A DNA stretch of 64,000 nucleotides from Lolium rigidum (GCF_022539505.1 NC_061514.1:336767090-336831089); one strand, 5' to 3'. Counted from the stretch's first letter, positions 36,156-47,018 are shown. The notes: generated from the letters alone by a model not told the origin. Made by a program: numbers and translations.

Positions 36156-36699
36156 CGTTAGATTTGTCGCACCAAAATTGTCCCATCACATCAACTGAGT
36201 GGACAACTAAATCATAATCGTGGATGTGACTCATATTTTTTACAACCTAAATGAAGTGATGCCACGGCCACAAAAAATGTTACAAACACAATCGACCGAA
36301 TCATGGAATGGATTGCCCTACCAACACAACGGTTGTAGTATATTATGTACTAGAAATACTCAAAGTATTCTACCTTATCGTATTACGATAGTTAAACAAT
36401 CTCTCTCGTCACTCGTCGGTAATTAAGAGTATTGCGATAGCAGAAACATGAGCCAGGAGTTGTGTGAAAAGACAATAGGCGAGGCGGGCTTTCTTTGGCG
36501 CGAAATGTATGAAACAGATATAGATTTATCTAGAACACTCATTTTATATCTTTTTTTTGTTTTGTTTAGAGGTAGCTACCCGAACCTGCCGCTCGGTAAC
36601 ACTCATTTTATATCTAACGATACAGATTGTAGTTTCAAGTTTCTAGCGAAGAAGAGTTTTGATTCTTTCTCAGCCGAGGATGGTGGTCATGTCGTGGTG

Positions 36700-37745
36700 C
36701 GCGTGTAACACGATGTACTGTAGACGATGGGAACTTCACGATATACGCACGTTGATCCTCTTAGCGAGGAGTGTCTCACGCAGCTGAAATTTCTCGGACG
36801 TTCAAGGGTTGCCAACTTATAATTGGCTTTGGAAAATGCAGGGAGTGTTCATTGAATAACAGATAGCCAAATCTCGAATAGAAAAACCAAAAAAAAAAAA
36901 AAAAGATGAACGCATCAGCAAAGTGTGTAGGAATCTTCAATGTAATCTCCTTCCTGTCTGGTTCAATGGATTGGAGTTGGAGGCTAGCGCATGGCGCTTC
37001 TCACAAAACGGACAATTCTCTTTGTGCGTGTGCTCTATCGTTTTGCGTTTGAATGGCTATCAGAGTAACAGGCATCGGTAGACGGTAGAGTCCTGATCCG
37101 GTCGTAGAAGACAAGATCGGCAAGGACGGCCTAGAAAGCGAACCGAGCTTCCACGAAAACTACATCTCTCCGAAACGGTGCCATCACCAACTTGGCCACA
37201 CGACAAACCAAGACAAACGGCGACAAGAGTATACTTGATACAGTACTATGCATCGAGGGCAGCATCGGGTTCAAAGATTATGCGCCCATCGGTGCGGAAA
37301 ATCTACGCGCATCGGCAAGTTCATCCGACCAACCTCTCTTTTTTCACTCCTCTTGATTCAGTTGGTACTCTAGAGGTTTACATAATCACACTCCGATACA
37401 CTGGAACTACCACTAAGATATTTGTTCAACTCTATGTTTTGGAGATCTCGGTCATGATATTTAAGGATGCAAAAAAGTATACAAGAACACACATATACAC
37501 ACACACACAAATGCATTTGTATACTCTACACAATTTGTATGCAACTGTGAAAATAGTTCAAAGAGAGCATACAATTTCAAAATTGAACAAACAAACTTTC
37601 ATTGCATCATTATAGCAATAACTAATGTTTAAAAACATCGTTACGTGGTTAACTATGACATCGAAGTCAAAAAAAAATACTACGGAGTAACAAATGATGT
37701 AAATTTAAAATAAGCATAAAATTTTAGTATAAAATAAATGAATAG
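36700..37745. repeat. Duplicated flank, copy 3, running into PP2C upstream duplicate C
   Basis: Matches 2190-2250 joined to 5235-5700, but without the CACTA element. From about 37357 it matches duplicates A (6061) and B (10385). It includes cctcttgattcag, ggaactaccactaagatattt and a (CA)n run near 37500. No intact gene. Confidence 0.75.
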
Positions 37746-37752
37746 AGTAAGG

Positions 37753-38108
37753 CTGGGCAATGACGAGGAAGAAAAGTAGCGTAGAGAGAGGGGGGTCGCC
37801 TTGCTTAAGCCCCCGGCCATGCAAAATGGTATTGTCGGCAATGCCATCTAGGAGCACCCGAGATAACGACATGGTGAGCAAAGCGGTAATCCAATGGGGA
37901 AATCTACTCAGGAACCCCCGCCGTTGAAGAAGATTGACAATGAACTCCCATTGGATAGATTCGAAAGCCTAGCGGATATCAAACTTGAAAATAACCGCTC
38001 TCGTCTTGCTCTTTCGAAAGCGCTTGGCAAGGTTCTTCACATATAGGAAGTTGTCATGAATGGTCCGCTTCTTAATGGAAGCGTTTTGGGCATTGGAGAC
38101 AAGGTCGC
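37753..38108 (-). pseudogene. LINE reverse-transcriptase fragment
   Basis: On the minus strand one frame reads VSNAQNASIKKRTIHDNFLY, then AVIFKFDIR, a TAG, AFESIQWEFIVNLLQRRGF and HGRGLKQGDPPLSTLLFFL. GLKQGDPLSPLLF is the RT motif 4-5 region of plant LINEs, and DIRKAFDSI is the usual form of the preceding motif. The catalytic Y/F-ADD box is not included. It replaces roughly 340 bp present in PP2C upstream duplicate B (about 10755-11092). Confidence 0.85.
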
Positions 38109-38811
38109 TCAAATGTACATAACCAACAAAAAATGATGTTGTCTATAAATACCTTGCTATGGTTGTTTCTTAAAAAATAAGACATATGTGGCATATGTAC
38201 AACCTCCATGCTTTATGCCCATTATTTGGCACGATCGACTTTAATTCCTTTCTACTTTCTCCATTATGTTCTAATCCATCTCATCGAATTCGTCCCGTCA
38301 TCTTGCTCGTACCCCCTTCCCACCTTCCTTGATACGAATGCCATGTTGTATTGTCGGAACATCTCTTCCCCTTCCATAAGATGCCATGTCAATGCCGTCT
38401 AGTGCCCAACCATCAACGCTCGATGTCGACACCCCAATTTGACCAACCCATTGAACTCGAGGAAGTCAATATCATATGGCCAACCACCCGTGAGTTTCTT
38501 CCTTATTTTCTTTTGTCCTTTTGATCCCCTCACTCATCATATGTAGGACTGTTTGTTCACTGATGATGACGTGTGAACTCTCACGTGGCTTAGAATTTTC
38601 AAAAGAGAACCTCCACCCGTTTGTCTTGTCGGATCTCGAACAATGCCATGTCTAGCTATATGATCTCGCAGCTCCAATCCTCACCACCGTCGCCTTTCCG
38701 CATTCGGATTGGGTGAAGTGGAACAATGGGTATGGTGATTTTATATAAATTGCTTATCTTTCTCACTGAAAATACCCAGCCGGAAATATATAAATATTTT
38801 GCTCATGCTCA

Positions 38812-40553
38812 GAGCATCTCCAGCCGCGTCCCCCAAAGCGTCCCCCAAAGGGATTTGGGGCGCGCCGGACAAAAAATGCGTTCCAGCCGCGTCCTCCAAA
38901 GCCCATTTTTGTCCGGCGCGCCCCGATACGGTGTTCGGCGCCCCGAGCCCGTCCCCGTCCAACAGGGGACGCACCGGGCACGCCGGACACAACGAAAAGC
39001 AAGGCGAACCGACGCGGGCCCGACCCGTCAGCGGCTCGGAAGGCTAAAACCCCGTCGCCTACCTTTGGTCAAGCGACGTTAATGGCGTCCCTATTTTCCC
39101 AGGCGACGTAGGGACGCGTCTCGTCGTGCATGGCCGCGTGGCCGTCCGCGCCGGCGTTATTGCGTGCAACCACCCGCTGCCGCCGCTGTTTTAAGACGCC
39201 CTGCAGTTCTCACCGCTCACAAACCTTCTCGTCGCCGCCGCCTCCCCCCTCCCAGATATTCTCCTCGCCGCTCCAAAAATGTCGAGCTCATCCTCCCGCA
39301 AGATCGCCGCGGCGAACGGCTTCGGCCGCGGCAGCCTCACCGTGCCGGAGGCGTGGGCGCTGTACCACGCCCGGTATCCAGTCCCGCCGGACATGGGGCT
39401 GCCAAGCAGCGGTGGTTGGAAGATGGCCGTGAACGGCATTAGCGTCCCGCCGCCGCCGAAGCCGGGCACGGAGCAATGGAGGGACGTCATCAAGGCCCGG
39501 CGGCCTCAATTCACCGCCGAGGAGCGGTTGGATCCGACGTGGGCGGTCAACAACAACGACGCCTGGTGGACGACGTACTTCAAGGCGAAGTACGACGTCG
39601 AGATGTACAGCACCGACGGGCTCGTCGGCGGCCCCAACAGCTGGAACAAGGACGGCCGCGCCCGTTGCGGGGCGTTCCGGGCGCACCTCGACAACGTCAT
39701 CCGCGGCATCCGCAACGGCGCTCCAAGGTTGGAGATGCCGTCGTCACCGCCGCCGTCTCCTCAATGGCAGCCGAGGAGGACGACGTACTCGTCCTCCTCG
39801 CACTCTTCTTCCTCAGGACCGGCGCGATCGACGCCATCCTCGTCGTACCGGTCGGCGCCCTACACCGTCCCCAAACGGGAGGTGAAGGAGGAGCCGGCGA
39901 CGCCCGTCAACACGAGGCGTGGCGGCGGCGGCGAGCAAGGGAGGCGCGGCGGCGCCCTCCTCATCCCGAGCCGGAGGTGAAGGAGGAGCCGAAGGAAGCG
40001 TCGCGGCGGCGCTGCCGGCGGAGTACGAGCGGCAGCAGCGGCTCATCGCCAGCAGCCGACGACCCCGAGGACCGCCCGGGGCTGCGGGCGGCGTTCTTGA
40101 CGTCCATGAACGACAAGGACGCCGGAGGGGCGACCTCGACGCGGCGATCGCCATGTCCATCCGCGACTCCGGCAAGCCGTCGGTGGACCTCACCGACGAC
40201 GGCGAGGCAGGACCAAGCGGCTTGGTGAAGGACGAGCCCGTCGAGGAGCGCGTCAAGCAGGAGGTCATCACTGACGACATGTACAACTTCCACCAGTACT
40301 ACGACGTCTCCGGCCGCCGCAAGTACTTCTAGATTAGGTTTAGTTTAAATTTAGTCAAATTTCGTTCGAATCTATGTAATATATGGCAAGTTTGGATGAA
40401 TCTCACTTAAGTTTGAAATTTGCAAAATTTGGTTTGGGGGACGACGACTGGGGAGCGACGTCCCCCAAACACGGTACGAACGAAACATGTCCCCCAAATG
40501 TTCAATCCGGCACGGTTTGCGGGACGGTTTGGAGGACGCGACTGGAGATGCTC
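38812..40553. mobile_element. PIF/Harbinger-like element carrying a gene (1742 bp)
   Basis: Begins GAGCATCTCCAGCCGCGTCC and ends with the inverse form ...GGACGCGACTGGAGATGCTC, flanked by TCA on both sides (38809-38811 and 40554-40556). Harbinger elements make 3-bp duplications, usually TTA or TAA, so TCA is slightly off. Subterminal parts share gtcccc and ccccaaa blocks with the element at 46624. It contains no transposase but a decayed gene (39279-40332). Duplicates A (about 10342) and B (about 11793) show the site without the insertion. Confidence 0.88.
39279..40332 (+). pseudogene. Transposon-borne gene with SUMO/ubiquitin-type motifs
   Basis: The ATG at 39279 opens MSSSSSRKIAAANGFGRGSL and runs 233 codons to a TGA at 39978. 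The N-terminal ~130 residues look globular (EAWALYHARYPVPPDMGLP; NNDAWWTTYFKAKYDVEMY), followed by a Ser/Pro-rich linker. Sequence beyond continues in alternating frames: EVKEEPKEA, LPAEYERQQRLIASS, DRPGLRAAFLTSMNDKD, then DLDAAIAMSIRDSG and VDLTDDGEAGPSG to a TAG at 40330-40332. VKEE twice, VKDE and VKQE fit the SUMO acceptor pattern; VDLTDD resembles a SUMO-interacting motif; AIAMS in DLDAAIAMSIRD resembles a ubiquitin-interacting motif. At least four frame changes mark it as decayed. Family unknown to me. Confidence 0.6.
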
Positions 40554-40556
40554 TCA

Positions 40557-40889
40557 ACTACTCCTAACAAGTAACAAGTGAGTCATGGCAAATTCCCATG
40601 TTACACAAACCTTCAACATCACGAGCACTTTCTTCCATTGTGAAGTTCGGAGTAGGGTCACTACCAGCACAGGGCTCCACGCAGCAAAACCCCAAACAAT
40701 TCCGCACTTTTCCTAGAGTATGTGCCTTGCGCCTTCCCCCACACACTCCCGTGGTCGCCTGCACTTGCGTTTGAATCATTCAATTCTCCTCCTCCTCCTT
40801 CCCCTCCCCTTCCCAATTTCTCCAGAGCATCACGCACCCAGAGAGCCCCAAACCCTAGACGCACGCACGCACGCAGCCTCCCTCGGCTC
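40557..40889 (+). promoter_or_regulatory. PP2C proximal promoter and 5' UTR
   Basis: Conserved with duplicate B (11800-12114): ctcctaacaagt, ttcaacatcacgagcac, cccacaca(c/g)tcccgtgg, and a CT-rich leader attctcctcctcctccttcccc typical of grass 5' UTRs. No clear TATA box is seen. The Harbinger-like element ends 336 bp before the start codon, so distal promoter sequence has been displaced by 1.7 kb. Confidence 0.5.
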
Positions 40890-43800
40890 ATGGGGTGCGC
40901 GCACGGCAAGTGCTGCCTGCCGCGGGGCGGGCAAGGACGACGAGCAGCGGGAGGCGGCCTTCCCGGCGGGCGCGGCGGCGCCACCCTGGGCCGCGCCGCG
41001 GTGCCGGGCGCGGACCTGGTGCTGGAGTACGCCACGCTCACGGTGGACGGGCTCTACCCGGACTCCCCGGGCCGCGAGTCGCAGGACGCCCACCTCGTCG
41101 CCACGCGCTTCGCGGGGGACCCCGACCTCCACCTCTTCGCGGTCTTCGACGGCCACGGCGCCTCCGGCACCGCCTGCGCCGCCTTCGCCCGGGACGCCCT
41201 CCCGCGCCTCCTCCTCGCCTCCTCCTCCTTCGCGGCCGACCCGGCCGCGGCGTTCCGGGACGCGATGGCGGGGGTCAACGCGGAGATGCACGCGGCGGCG
41301 GGCGTGGACGACTCCATGAGCGGCACGACCGCCGTGGCGGCGCTCGTGGCCGGCGCCGCGCTGCACGTGGCCAACGTCGGCGACTCGCGCGCCGTCGCGG
41401 GGGTCTGGCGCGAGGGGCGCGTCGCCTGCGAGGACCTCTCCTGGGACCAAACCCCCTTCCGCGCCGACGAGCGCGCGCGCGTCAGGGCCTGCGGCGCAAG
41501 GGTCATGTCCGTCGAGCAGGTGGAGGGCGCGCGCGACCCGGACGCCGAGGGCTGGCTCGCCGACGAGGGGGACCCGCCCCGCGTCTGGGCGCGCGACGGG
41601 CTCTACCCGGGCACGGCCTTCACGCGCAGCCTCGGCGACCTCGCCGCCGAGGGCGTTGGGGTTATCGCCGACCCTGAGGTCAAGAGCGTCCAGATCTCTC
41701 CGTCACACCTCTTCTTCGTCGTTGCGAGCGATGGCGTGTTTGAGTTCCTCTCCAGCCAGGAAGTCGTTGACATGGTAACGATTTTCACTCACTTCTCTAA
41801 TTCTCTTTGTGTTTGCTGACATGATCCATTTGGAAGTTAGTATTTCATCCACTGCCTGTAAACCTTCTAGTGTGGGAACGGAAGTAGTAAACTAGCAATT
41901 AGCTGGTGCATTTTTGCTTGAATGACATCCGATAGCAACACCAATTACACATATTTATTGATTTGTCTGATTGAGCTAGAGCCTTGATGTAAACTTTTGG
42001 ATCTGATTTGTCTGATCGAGCTAGAGCCTTGATGTGAACTTTTGGATTTGGAGAGTACTTATCTTATGGAACGGATGGAATAGCTAGTAATAGTGAACCA
42101 ACTGGCTTACCATGAATACCAATTCCATCAGTAGCACACATCAACATCTAGCTTATCATGCTTAGTAGTCGCAGCTAATATTGGACTCGAAGCCGCTTTA
42201 TTCTTTTCTCTTTGCTCACACTATAAAACTAGCTGCAGGGTTCTTGGCTTCCTCAGTTTGCCAGACATGTGCTGATATTGGTTTACTCTGCCGAGCGAAA
42301 GGATTAAATCGTTCACCTTGTAAGTATGAAATCTCTGATGAGATTCTGATTAACTCCTTAGGGCGAATAGTGGGGCATGAGATGTTAAGCAGTAAACCTG
42401 TGTAGTTATGGAAGATAAGCATAATAGTAGAAGTTTTAGGGGAGTGTGCAATGGATGTTCCAATAGATTAGCCCATGATGCATCATTGGATACCTAAAAC
42501 CTTCACGTATGAGAATGTTGACATTTTGCAGAGTGCGAATTAATTTCAGTCTTTTACAGACTATTGTGGTGTCATATTGCTATGTAAGGTGATCACCTTG
42601 GTATTGAGATGTTGGGAATAAGATGGGGTTCGGTGGGTACTAACAATTAAAAATTACTCGTGGGATCAACTTTTACATGCGGGAAACAAATGCAAATGGT
42701 CCTGGATATCACATTTTACTCCATTCTTGTGTACTAGAAAGCTGCTTGTTCAAAAAGCTGAACGTATAGGTTGGTGTAATGATTATGAAATGGTCAGGAA
42801 TTTGAGGTTGATTGATGTTGCCATTATGAAAGCTATCACTCTGAATAAAGTTCTGCATAAGTGGAGGTACCTTTATTGGGTAATAGATGAATAGTGGACT
42901 AGCATCTTAGCTGTAATTGTGAATTGACTAATCCAAAGTGTGACCAGTAAAAGGAGGGATGCAATAGGTAAATGGCAGTACGAACATGATAAAATGAACT
43001 GGGGGAGCATGATGTATTATACTATTCCCTCTGTTCCATATTGGTTGTTGTAACTTTGTACTAAATCAGCGACAACTAATATGGAACAGAGGGAGTACTT
43101 TCCTGAAGTGCTGCCCATGGAAAGAAAGATACTGGCCATTTTATTGGTCTTGGAACTCTTGCATGTTTTCAATTCTCCTCTGATTAACATGGTCTAGAGT
43201 TCTTAATCTGATGGTCCCCTTGTAAACCCCCTCTTTTCCTTTCCACCACTAACCATGACAGTGCACCTTAGGAAACCAGGCTTGTAAACCCCCTCTTTTC
43301 CTTTCCACCACTAACCATGACAGTGCACCTTAGGAAACCAGGCTGGTAACAGCCTTATGTTCTCCCAAGTTCTTCCATGCACATGATTCCCTCCTTGCCC
43401 CTGTGAGCATCTCCATGAAATGCATCCACGTGCGAGTTTACCAATTTTATAGTGGTCAAAATATCATGGTTATATTTTACATAGTGGTCTTTGTGACGTA
43501 GTATGCACCATTTGACGTGTTTTGGTAACAACATCATGTTGCAGTGTGTTCGGTTTTGCTTGCTAGGTATGCCTATGGTGTTCTCTGACCCCATGTTAGT
43601 AATACTAAACATTCGTCTGGATTTGTACAGGTGGCTATGCATCCAGATCCTCGAGATGCGTGCGCAGCAATCGCTGCAGAGTCATACAAACTATGGCTAG
43701 AGCATGAAAACAGGACAGACGATATAACTATAATCATTGTGCATATCAGAGATGCTCAAAATGTAAGTGCACAATCATTCAACTGTGTAGGCGTAACACC

Positions 43801-44167
43801 TCAATTATTAGTTGCTTTCAGAAATTCATTTTTCTTTCCAAAATTTACTCAGTCAGGTCCTGCAGGGAGCGACAAAGCGAACTGCAGCAGCACCGGGGCA
43901 CCAATAGCACTGCACGCAGTACAGTCAGGGTTACCTGCATTTGTACCGTCAGAAGCAAATCACCTGAACGGAATTGCTGCTGCACCCTCTTCTAGCTCTC
44001 CCACAGAACGACGCCTCTCCTGTGTTGCTCCTTCGCCTACACACCCTCTACTCGAAGTGGGTAAAGCATCAGAAGCTTCCAGGCCAACTCAAGTTGAGTG
44101 GCATTCAAAGGAAGGTGGTAACGAGCTAGAGCAACCGTTGCAGCTGCAGCGGCCACTCTCCTGCTGA
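40890..44167 (+). CDS. PP2C-type serine/threonine protein phosphatase
   Basis: Three coding exons: 40890-41774, 43631-43762 and 43853-44167 (443 codons). Both introns are phase 0 with GT...AG ends (M/GTAACG, GTACAG/GTGGCT; GTAAGT, CTCAG/TCAGG). PP2Cs are Mg/Mn-dependent monomeric phosphatases. Residues seen: FDGHG (D87), SGTTAV (144-149), NVGDSRAV (162-169), [10 protein letters not shown] (241-250), ASDGVFEF (D281), RTDDIT (D325/D326), so the metal ligands are present. MGCAHGKCC at the start predicts N-myristoylation and palmitoylation, hence membrane attachment. The catalytic part most resembles the plant PP2C of PP2C/cyclic-nucleotide-binding/kinase proteins, but here translation ends after a Ser/Pro-rich tail. 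The ATG at 40890 is chosen because it is conserved in the copy at 12115 and gives the MGC motif. Confidence 0.9.
43025..43095. mobile_element. Stowaway-type MITE in PP2C intron 1
   Basis: TTCCCTCTGTTCCATATTGG at the left pairs with ccaatat-like and GGAACAGAGGGAG at the right. TA lies on both sides (43023-43024 and 43096-43097). 71 bp long, hairpin-forming. Confidence 0.8.
43220..43343. repeat. Two-copy ~62-bp tandem repeat in intron 1
   Basis: The unit cttgtaaaccccctcttttc...caccttaggaaaccaggct is present twice, nearly identical, so it is a recent duplication. Confidence 0.9.
43763..43852 (+). other. PP2C intron 2: 90-nt frame-neutral intron (exitron candidate)
   Basis: Begins GTAAGT and ends TTTACTCAG, good splice signals. 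Its length is 90 nt (30 codons) and it has no in-frame stop, so retention would add 30 residues ([15 protein letters not shown]...) without changing the frame. The same property holds in the duplicate at 62667-62756. Confidence 0.6.
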
Positions 44168-44800
44168 CCTTGCATGAGGTAATATCGCTAGTCTTCTGGC
44201 TGAATAGAGTAAATGCAAACAAGCTCATATCAGTTAACTCATTTCTTTGTAGTCCTTTAGCTTATATCTCAAAACAGAAGCTGCAGCACACTCTGGTTGC
44301 CATTTTCGGTAAGGTAGCCCTACTCTACTTTCATTGGTAGAATATCTAGAGCAATTCGTTTACAAAGATTGTTGACTTCTACAGGGCTGACTTCCCGAAT
44401 GGTGATGTTCTGCAGCTGTCGCAAATCTCAGCGATGTTGCTCGCTTTTTTCTTAGAGCACTTGCTGTGACAATTCAAGGTTCTGGCCCAAACAGGGCCGT
44501 TTAACTAGGGGGTGGATGGCGTTGAGATGCTGTACTGGAACGCCGCCAAGTGTTTATCTGGAGTGTGATCTCTTGATAATTTCTCTTTGTTAATTATGGC
44601 ATCATTTGAAAGCTGATACTTGCCGTACTATAGTATGTAGTGCAGTGCTGATGCCACAACGAATACTTGACGCTTCTTTCAAAGCAGAGGGGGTCTATAA
44701 ATATCAGTGGTTAATTTACATGTTGCTCGCTTGCTTTGTTCCTTGCTTAACATTTTTACGAAAAGTTATTAAAGCATATAGCGAATTAGGGGCTACGTGT
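44168..44800 (+). other. PP2C 3' UTR and downstream, conserved in two other copies
   Basis: The sequence from catgaggtaatatcgctagtc through gctgacttcccgaatggtgatg and ttgctcgcttttttcttagagcac is conserved at 50671-51280 and 63072-63680. GAG/GTAATA at 44175 and CTACAG/GGCTGA near 44384 could define an intron in the 3' UTR. Similarity ends around 44790. Confidence 0.5.
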
Positions 44801-44811
44801 GTTTTTTGGGC

Positions 44812-44935
44812 CACACAGGCCACCCAATAAGTATCCAGTAGCCGGCCATATTTGGAGTCCACACAGGCCACCCAATAAGTATCCAGTAGCCGGTCATATT
44901 TGGAGTCTAATACGGTCATATTTGGAGTCTAATAC
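44812..44935. repeat. 49-bp tandem repeat
   Basis: The unit ccacacaggccacccaataagtatccagtagccgg(c/t)catatttggagt occurs twice, followed by two shorter catatttggagtctaatac copies. Confidence 0.85.
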
Positions 44936-45076
44936 AATCGCCGGCAATCGTGTGTCAGCCCTTTCGCTTAGGGTGCCGAACGGACGCGGATTATATATTT
45001 AGATTATGTTGTAATCATTATGTTCTGGTTTATATCATGTTTGACATTTGTGAGTAGTTTTAATATAGGATGATCT

Positions 45077-45470
45077 CACTACTAGGAATTAGCTTATGGC
45101 CGCACTTCTTACGCCGATGAGTCCGATTTGAAGATACTGGCGGTAAGGCCTTCCAGGATCGCCTTACCTTACCGCCGGCGAGCTTACACTCAAGGCGCCG
45201 GGGCTACCTATATTATGACTGGTGAAGGGAGGAAGAAGGCGCCGACGATGTGTTGGGCCGCGAGGCCATCGATGGGCCTCGCATTACCGCTGGCCAGTCG
45301 TGCACGAAGGTGCCGAGGGTAAGGTGAGGCACGGTGGGCCACCCGGGCTGGACTTACCGCCGGCGTCCAGGTGTAAGTTTCGCCGGGGATAAATTGGTTA
45401 CCACTAGCGTCTTCGTTGGCCGGTGGTAACCTGGGGCTTCATACAAATTCGACCAGCTACCTACCATCAC
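45077..45470. other. GC-rich stretch with a lone CACTA-like start
   Basis: Starts CACTACTAGGAATTAGCTTATGG, like the end of a grass CACTA element, followed by repeats of gcgccgg, taccgccgg and ggtaagg of the subterminal kind. No matching right end (…CCTAGTAGTG) was seen downstream, so it is at best a truncated end. Confidence 0.35.
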
Positions 45471-45986
45471 CCTCACACACTCATATGACATGGAAAATCA
45501 AACCAAGCACTTGGTAGCTCATTCCTCCACCCATTTATTTATTTCAACCAACCAAATTTAATATATTTGAGCAAATCATGCACTAGCTTCGTACGCGGGC
45601 GAACACACGTAGCCGCCACGCCGCCGCCAACCGACCATGCCGCCGTGCCACATGACTAGCATCGCGCCCTCGCCGACCGCAACAGCCCGTGTTGCCATCG
45701 CACGCGAGGGGGAGAAGAAGCCCCGCTACCGGCGCCCCTGGGGGCTTTGCCCGAAGATGCCCTCTGGCGGCGGAGAGGGGGAGGGGGAGGGGATGGCGGT
45801 GGCCCGATCTAGGACAGGACGAGTACACTTTGGCCGTCATGACTTGGAGCTTCATGGGCATGATTGAATCACTGGGGTATTAACGTGTCAAACAATACGA
45901 GTTTTAGAGAAATAGTGGATGAATTCTATCACTTACTCTCCGATGGATCATCCACTTTGTGCTCTCTTAGTCTAGAAAGATGAATA
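45471..45986. other. Unassigned sequence
   Basis: Contains short GC-rich open frames (45583-45883) on both strands with low-complexity Gly/Glu and Arg/Pro content. No recognisable domain or conserved copy elsewhere in the window. Confidence 0.3.
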
Positions 45987-46200
45987 CTCCCTCCTTCTCA
46001 GTTTACTAGTCCTTCCCGTATCCCTAGGTCGCTAATTTGACCTATATAATTTAAATTATATAATATAAAAATTATATCATTAAAAATAAAACATCTAAAC
46101 TTTCTAATGATATAATTTTTATAATATATAACTAATGCTAACTTGATCAAATTTGCGACCTAGGTGTACGTGCACGCCTTATAAACCGTGAGAGAGGAAG
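45987..46200. mobile_element. Stowaway-type MITE (214 bp)
   Basis: Starts CTCCCTCCTTCTCAGTTTACTAG, with TA on both sides (45985-45986 and 46201-46202). The body folds on tctaatgatataatttttat and its inverse. The element at 57831-58041 belongs to the same family in opposite orientation. Confidence 0.85.
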
Positions 46201-46208
46201 TATTACTA

Positions 46209-46299
46209 CCTCTGTCCGTATTTAATTAGATGCGCATACATAAGCTACTTTGTCTGTATGTCTGTACATCGTGCGTCAATTTAATCTGAATGGAGGGAG
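46209..46299. mobile_element. Stowaway-type MITE (91 bp)
   Basis: CCTCTGTCCGTATTTAATTAGATGC at the left, TTTAATCTGAATGGAGGGAG at the right, TA on both sides (46207-46208 and 46300-46301). It lies 8 bp after the preceding MITE. Confidence 0.7.
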
Positions 46300-46623
46300 T
46301 ACTACTTAATAATAATGGAATAATAAATCATAAATACAACACAGTGCGGCTCTGTTTTAATCCAACGCCGTGAAAAACTAGACCTCTCAGATCGACTGGG
46401 CGAGGTCGCGAGGAGATCACGGAATCACGGAACACAATCTCAAATTGCTGAGCAGAAGCCGTGACCTCAGAATCATCTACTATTAATTCGCAAAAAAAAA
46501 AAAAATCTACTATTCAGATAGCAAAAAATCAAAGTGCAAGCAACGCCCAGGTCACCGGTTTTACAGGATCACGACCGAGCCTAGAACTTACTTAGCTGAC
46601 AAAGCCAAGTGACAGACACCTTA
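46300..46623. other. Unassigned sequence with a ~70-bp piece repeated beyond the next transposon
   Basis: agaagccgtgacctcagaatcatctactatt and atcaaagtgcaagc at about 46454-46551 recur at about 48127-48190, just past the Harbinger-like element. An older local duplication brackets the insertion. Confidence 0.5.
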
Positions 46624-47010
46624 GAGCATCTCCAGTCGCGTCCCCCAAACCGTCCCCCAAAGGGATTTGGGGCGCGTCGGACAGAAAATGCGTTCCAGCC
46701 GCGTCCCCCAAAGCTCTTTTTTGTCCGGCGCGCCCCTATACGGTGTCCGGCGCCCCGAGCCCGTCCCCGTCCCACAGGGGACGGTCCGGGGACGCCGGAC
46801 ACAACGAAAAGCGAGGCGGGGAGTGGCGGGGCCGACCCGTCGGCCGGCACAATTAATTTAAACCTAACCGTCGCCTACCTCGTGACGGAAGTTGACTGGC
46901 GCGCAGCCGACGGTGCAGCTCCCGCAGAGGGCGCAGCGACGCGTCCCGTCGCGCCTAGCTCGCGTGCCGGCGTTAATGAGCGCCACCGCTCCTCTCGCCT
47001 CCCTCCGGCC

Positions 47011-47018
47011 TATAAAAG
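47011..47018 (+). promoter_or_regulatory. TATA box of the transposon-borne B3 gene
   Basis: TATAAAAG in a CT-rich context, 98 bp upstream of the ATG at 47109, followed by an aaaccctagc-rich leader. Good position for a plant core promoter. Confidence 0.6.

Larger units (their letters stand above)
34277..36440. repeat. 2.1-kb duplicated block, copy 1 (pairs with 60154-62265)
   Basis: Runs from ttccatgcacaattcttaat to taattaagagtattgcga with the same order as 60154-62265, differing by point changes and small indels. Neither end has inverted repeats or a visible target duplication, so it reads as a segmental copy rather than a transposon. A 3' end similar to gggtctgtttggttgggtacc (about 35993-36025) hints at a transposon end inside. 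Confidence 0.75.
41775..43630 (+). other. PP2C intron 1
   Basis: 1856 bp, AT-rich. It holds a 71-bp Stowaway MITE (43025-43095) and a two-copy repeat (about 43220-43343). Its last ~160 bp is conserved in the orphan copy at 62372-62534. Confidence 0.8.

Noticed and set aside
35767..36198. 143-codon frame and the antisense 130-codon frame in the duplicated block
   Set aside because: The frames are not preserved in the duplicate at 61433-61910, as expected for non-coding sequence.
39476..40228. 250-codon alternative frame in the 38812 element
   Set aside because: Mostly a shadow of the 39279 frame; only its short segments EVKEEPKEA and DRPGLRAAFLTSMN appear to be real continuation after frameshifts.
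40895..41677. 260-codon Arg/Gly-rich frame overlapping PP2C, and antisense frames of 206 and 150 codons
   Set aside because: Shadows of the GC-rich PP2C exon 1 in other frames; they lack any known motif while the PP2C frame has all of its family motifs.
45077..45470. A second complete CACTA element starting CACTACTAGGAA
   Set aside because: No inverse end or 3-bp duplication could be found downstream, so only a possible truncated end is recorded.
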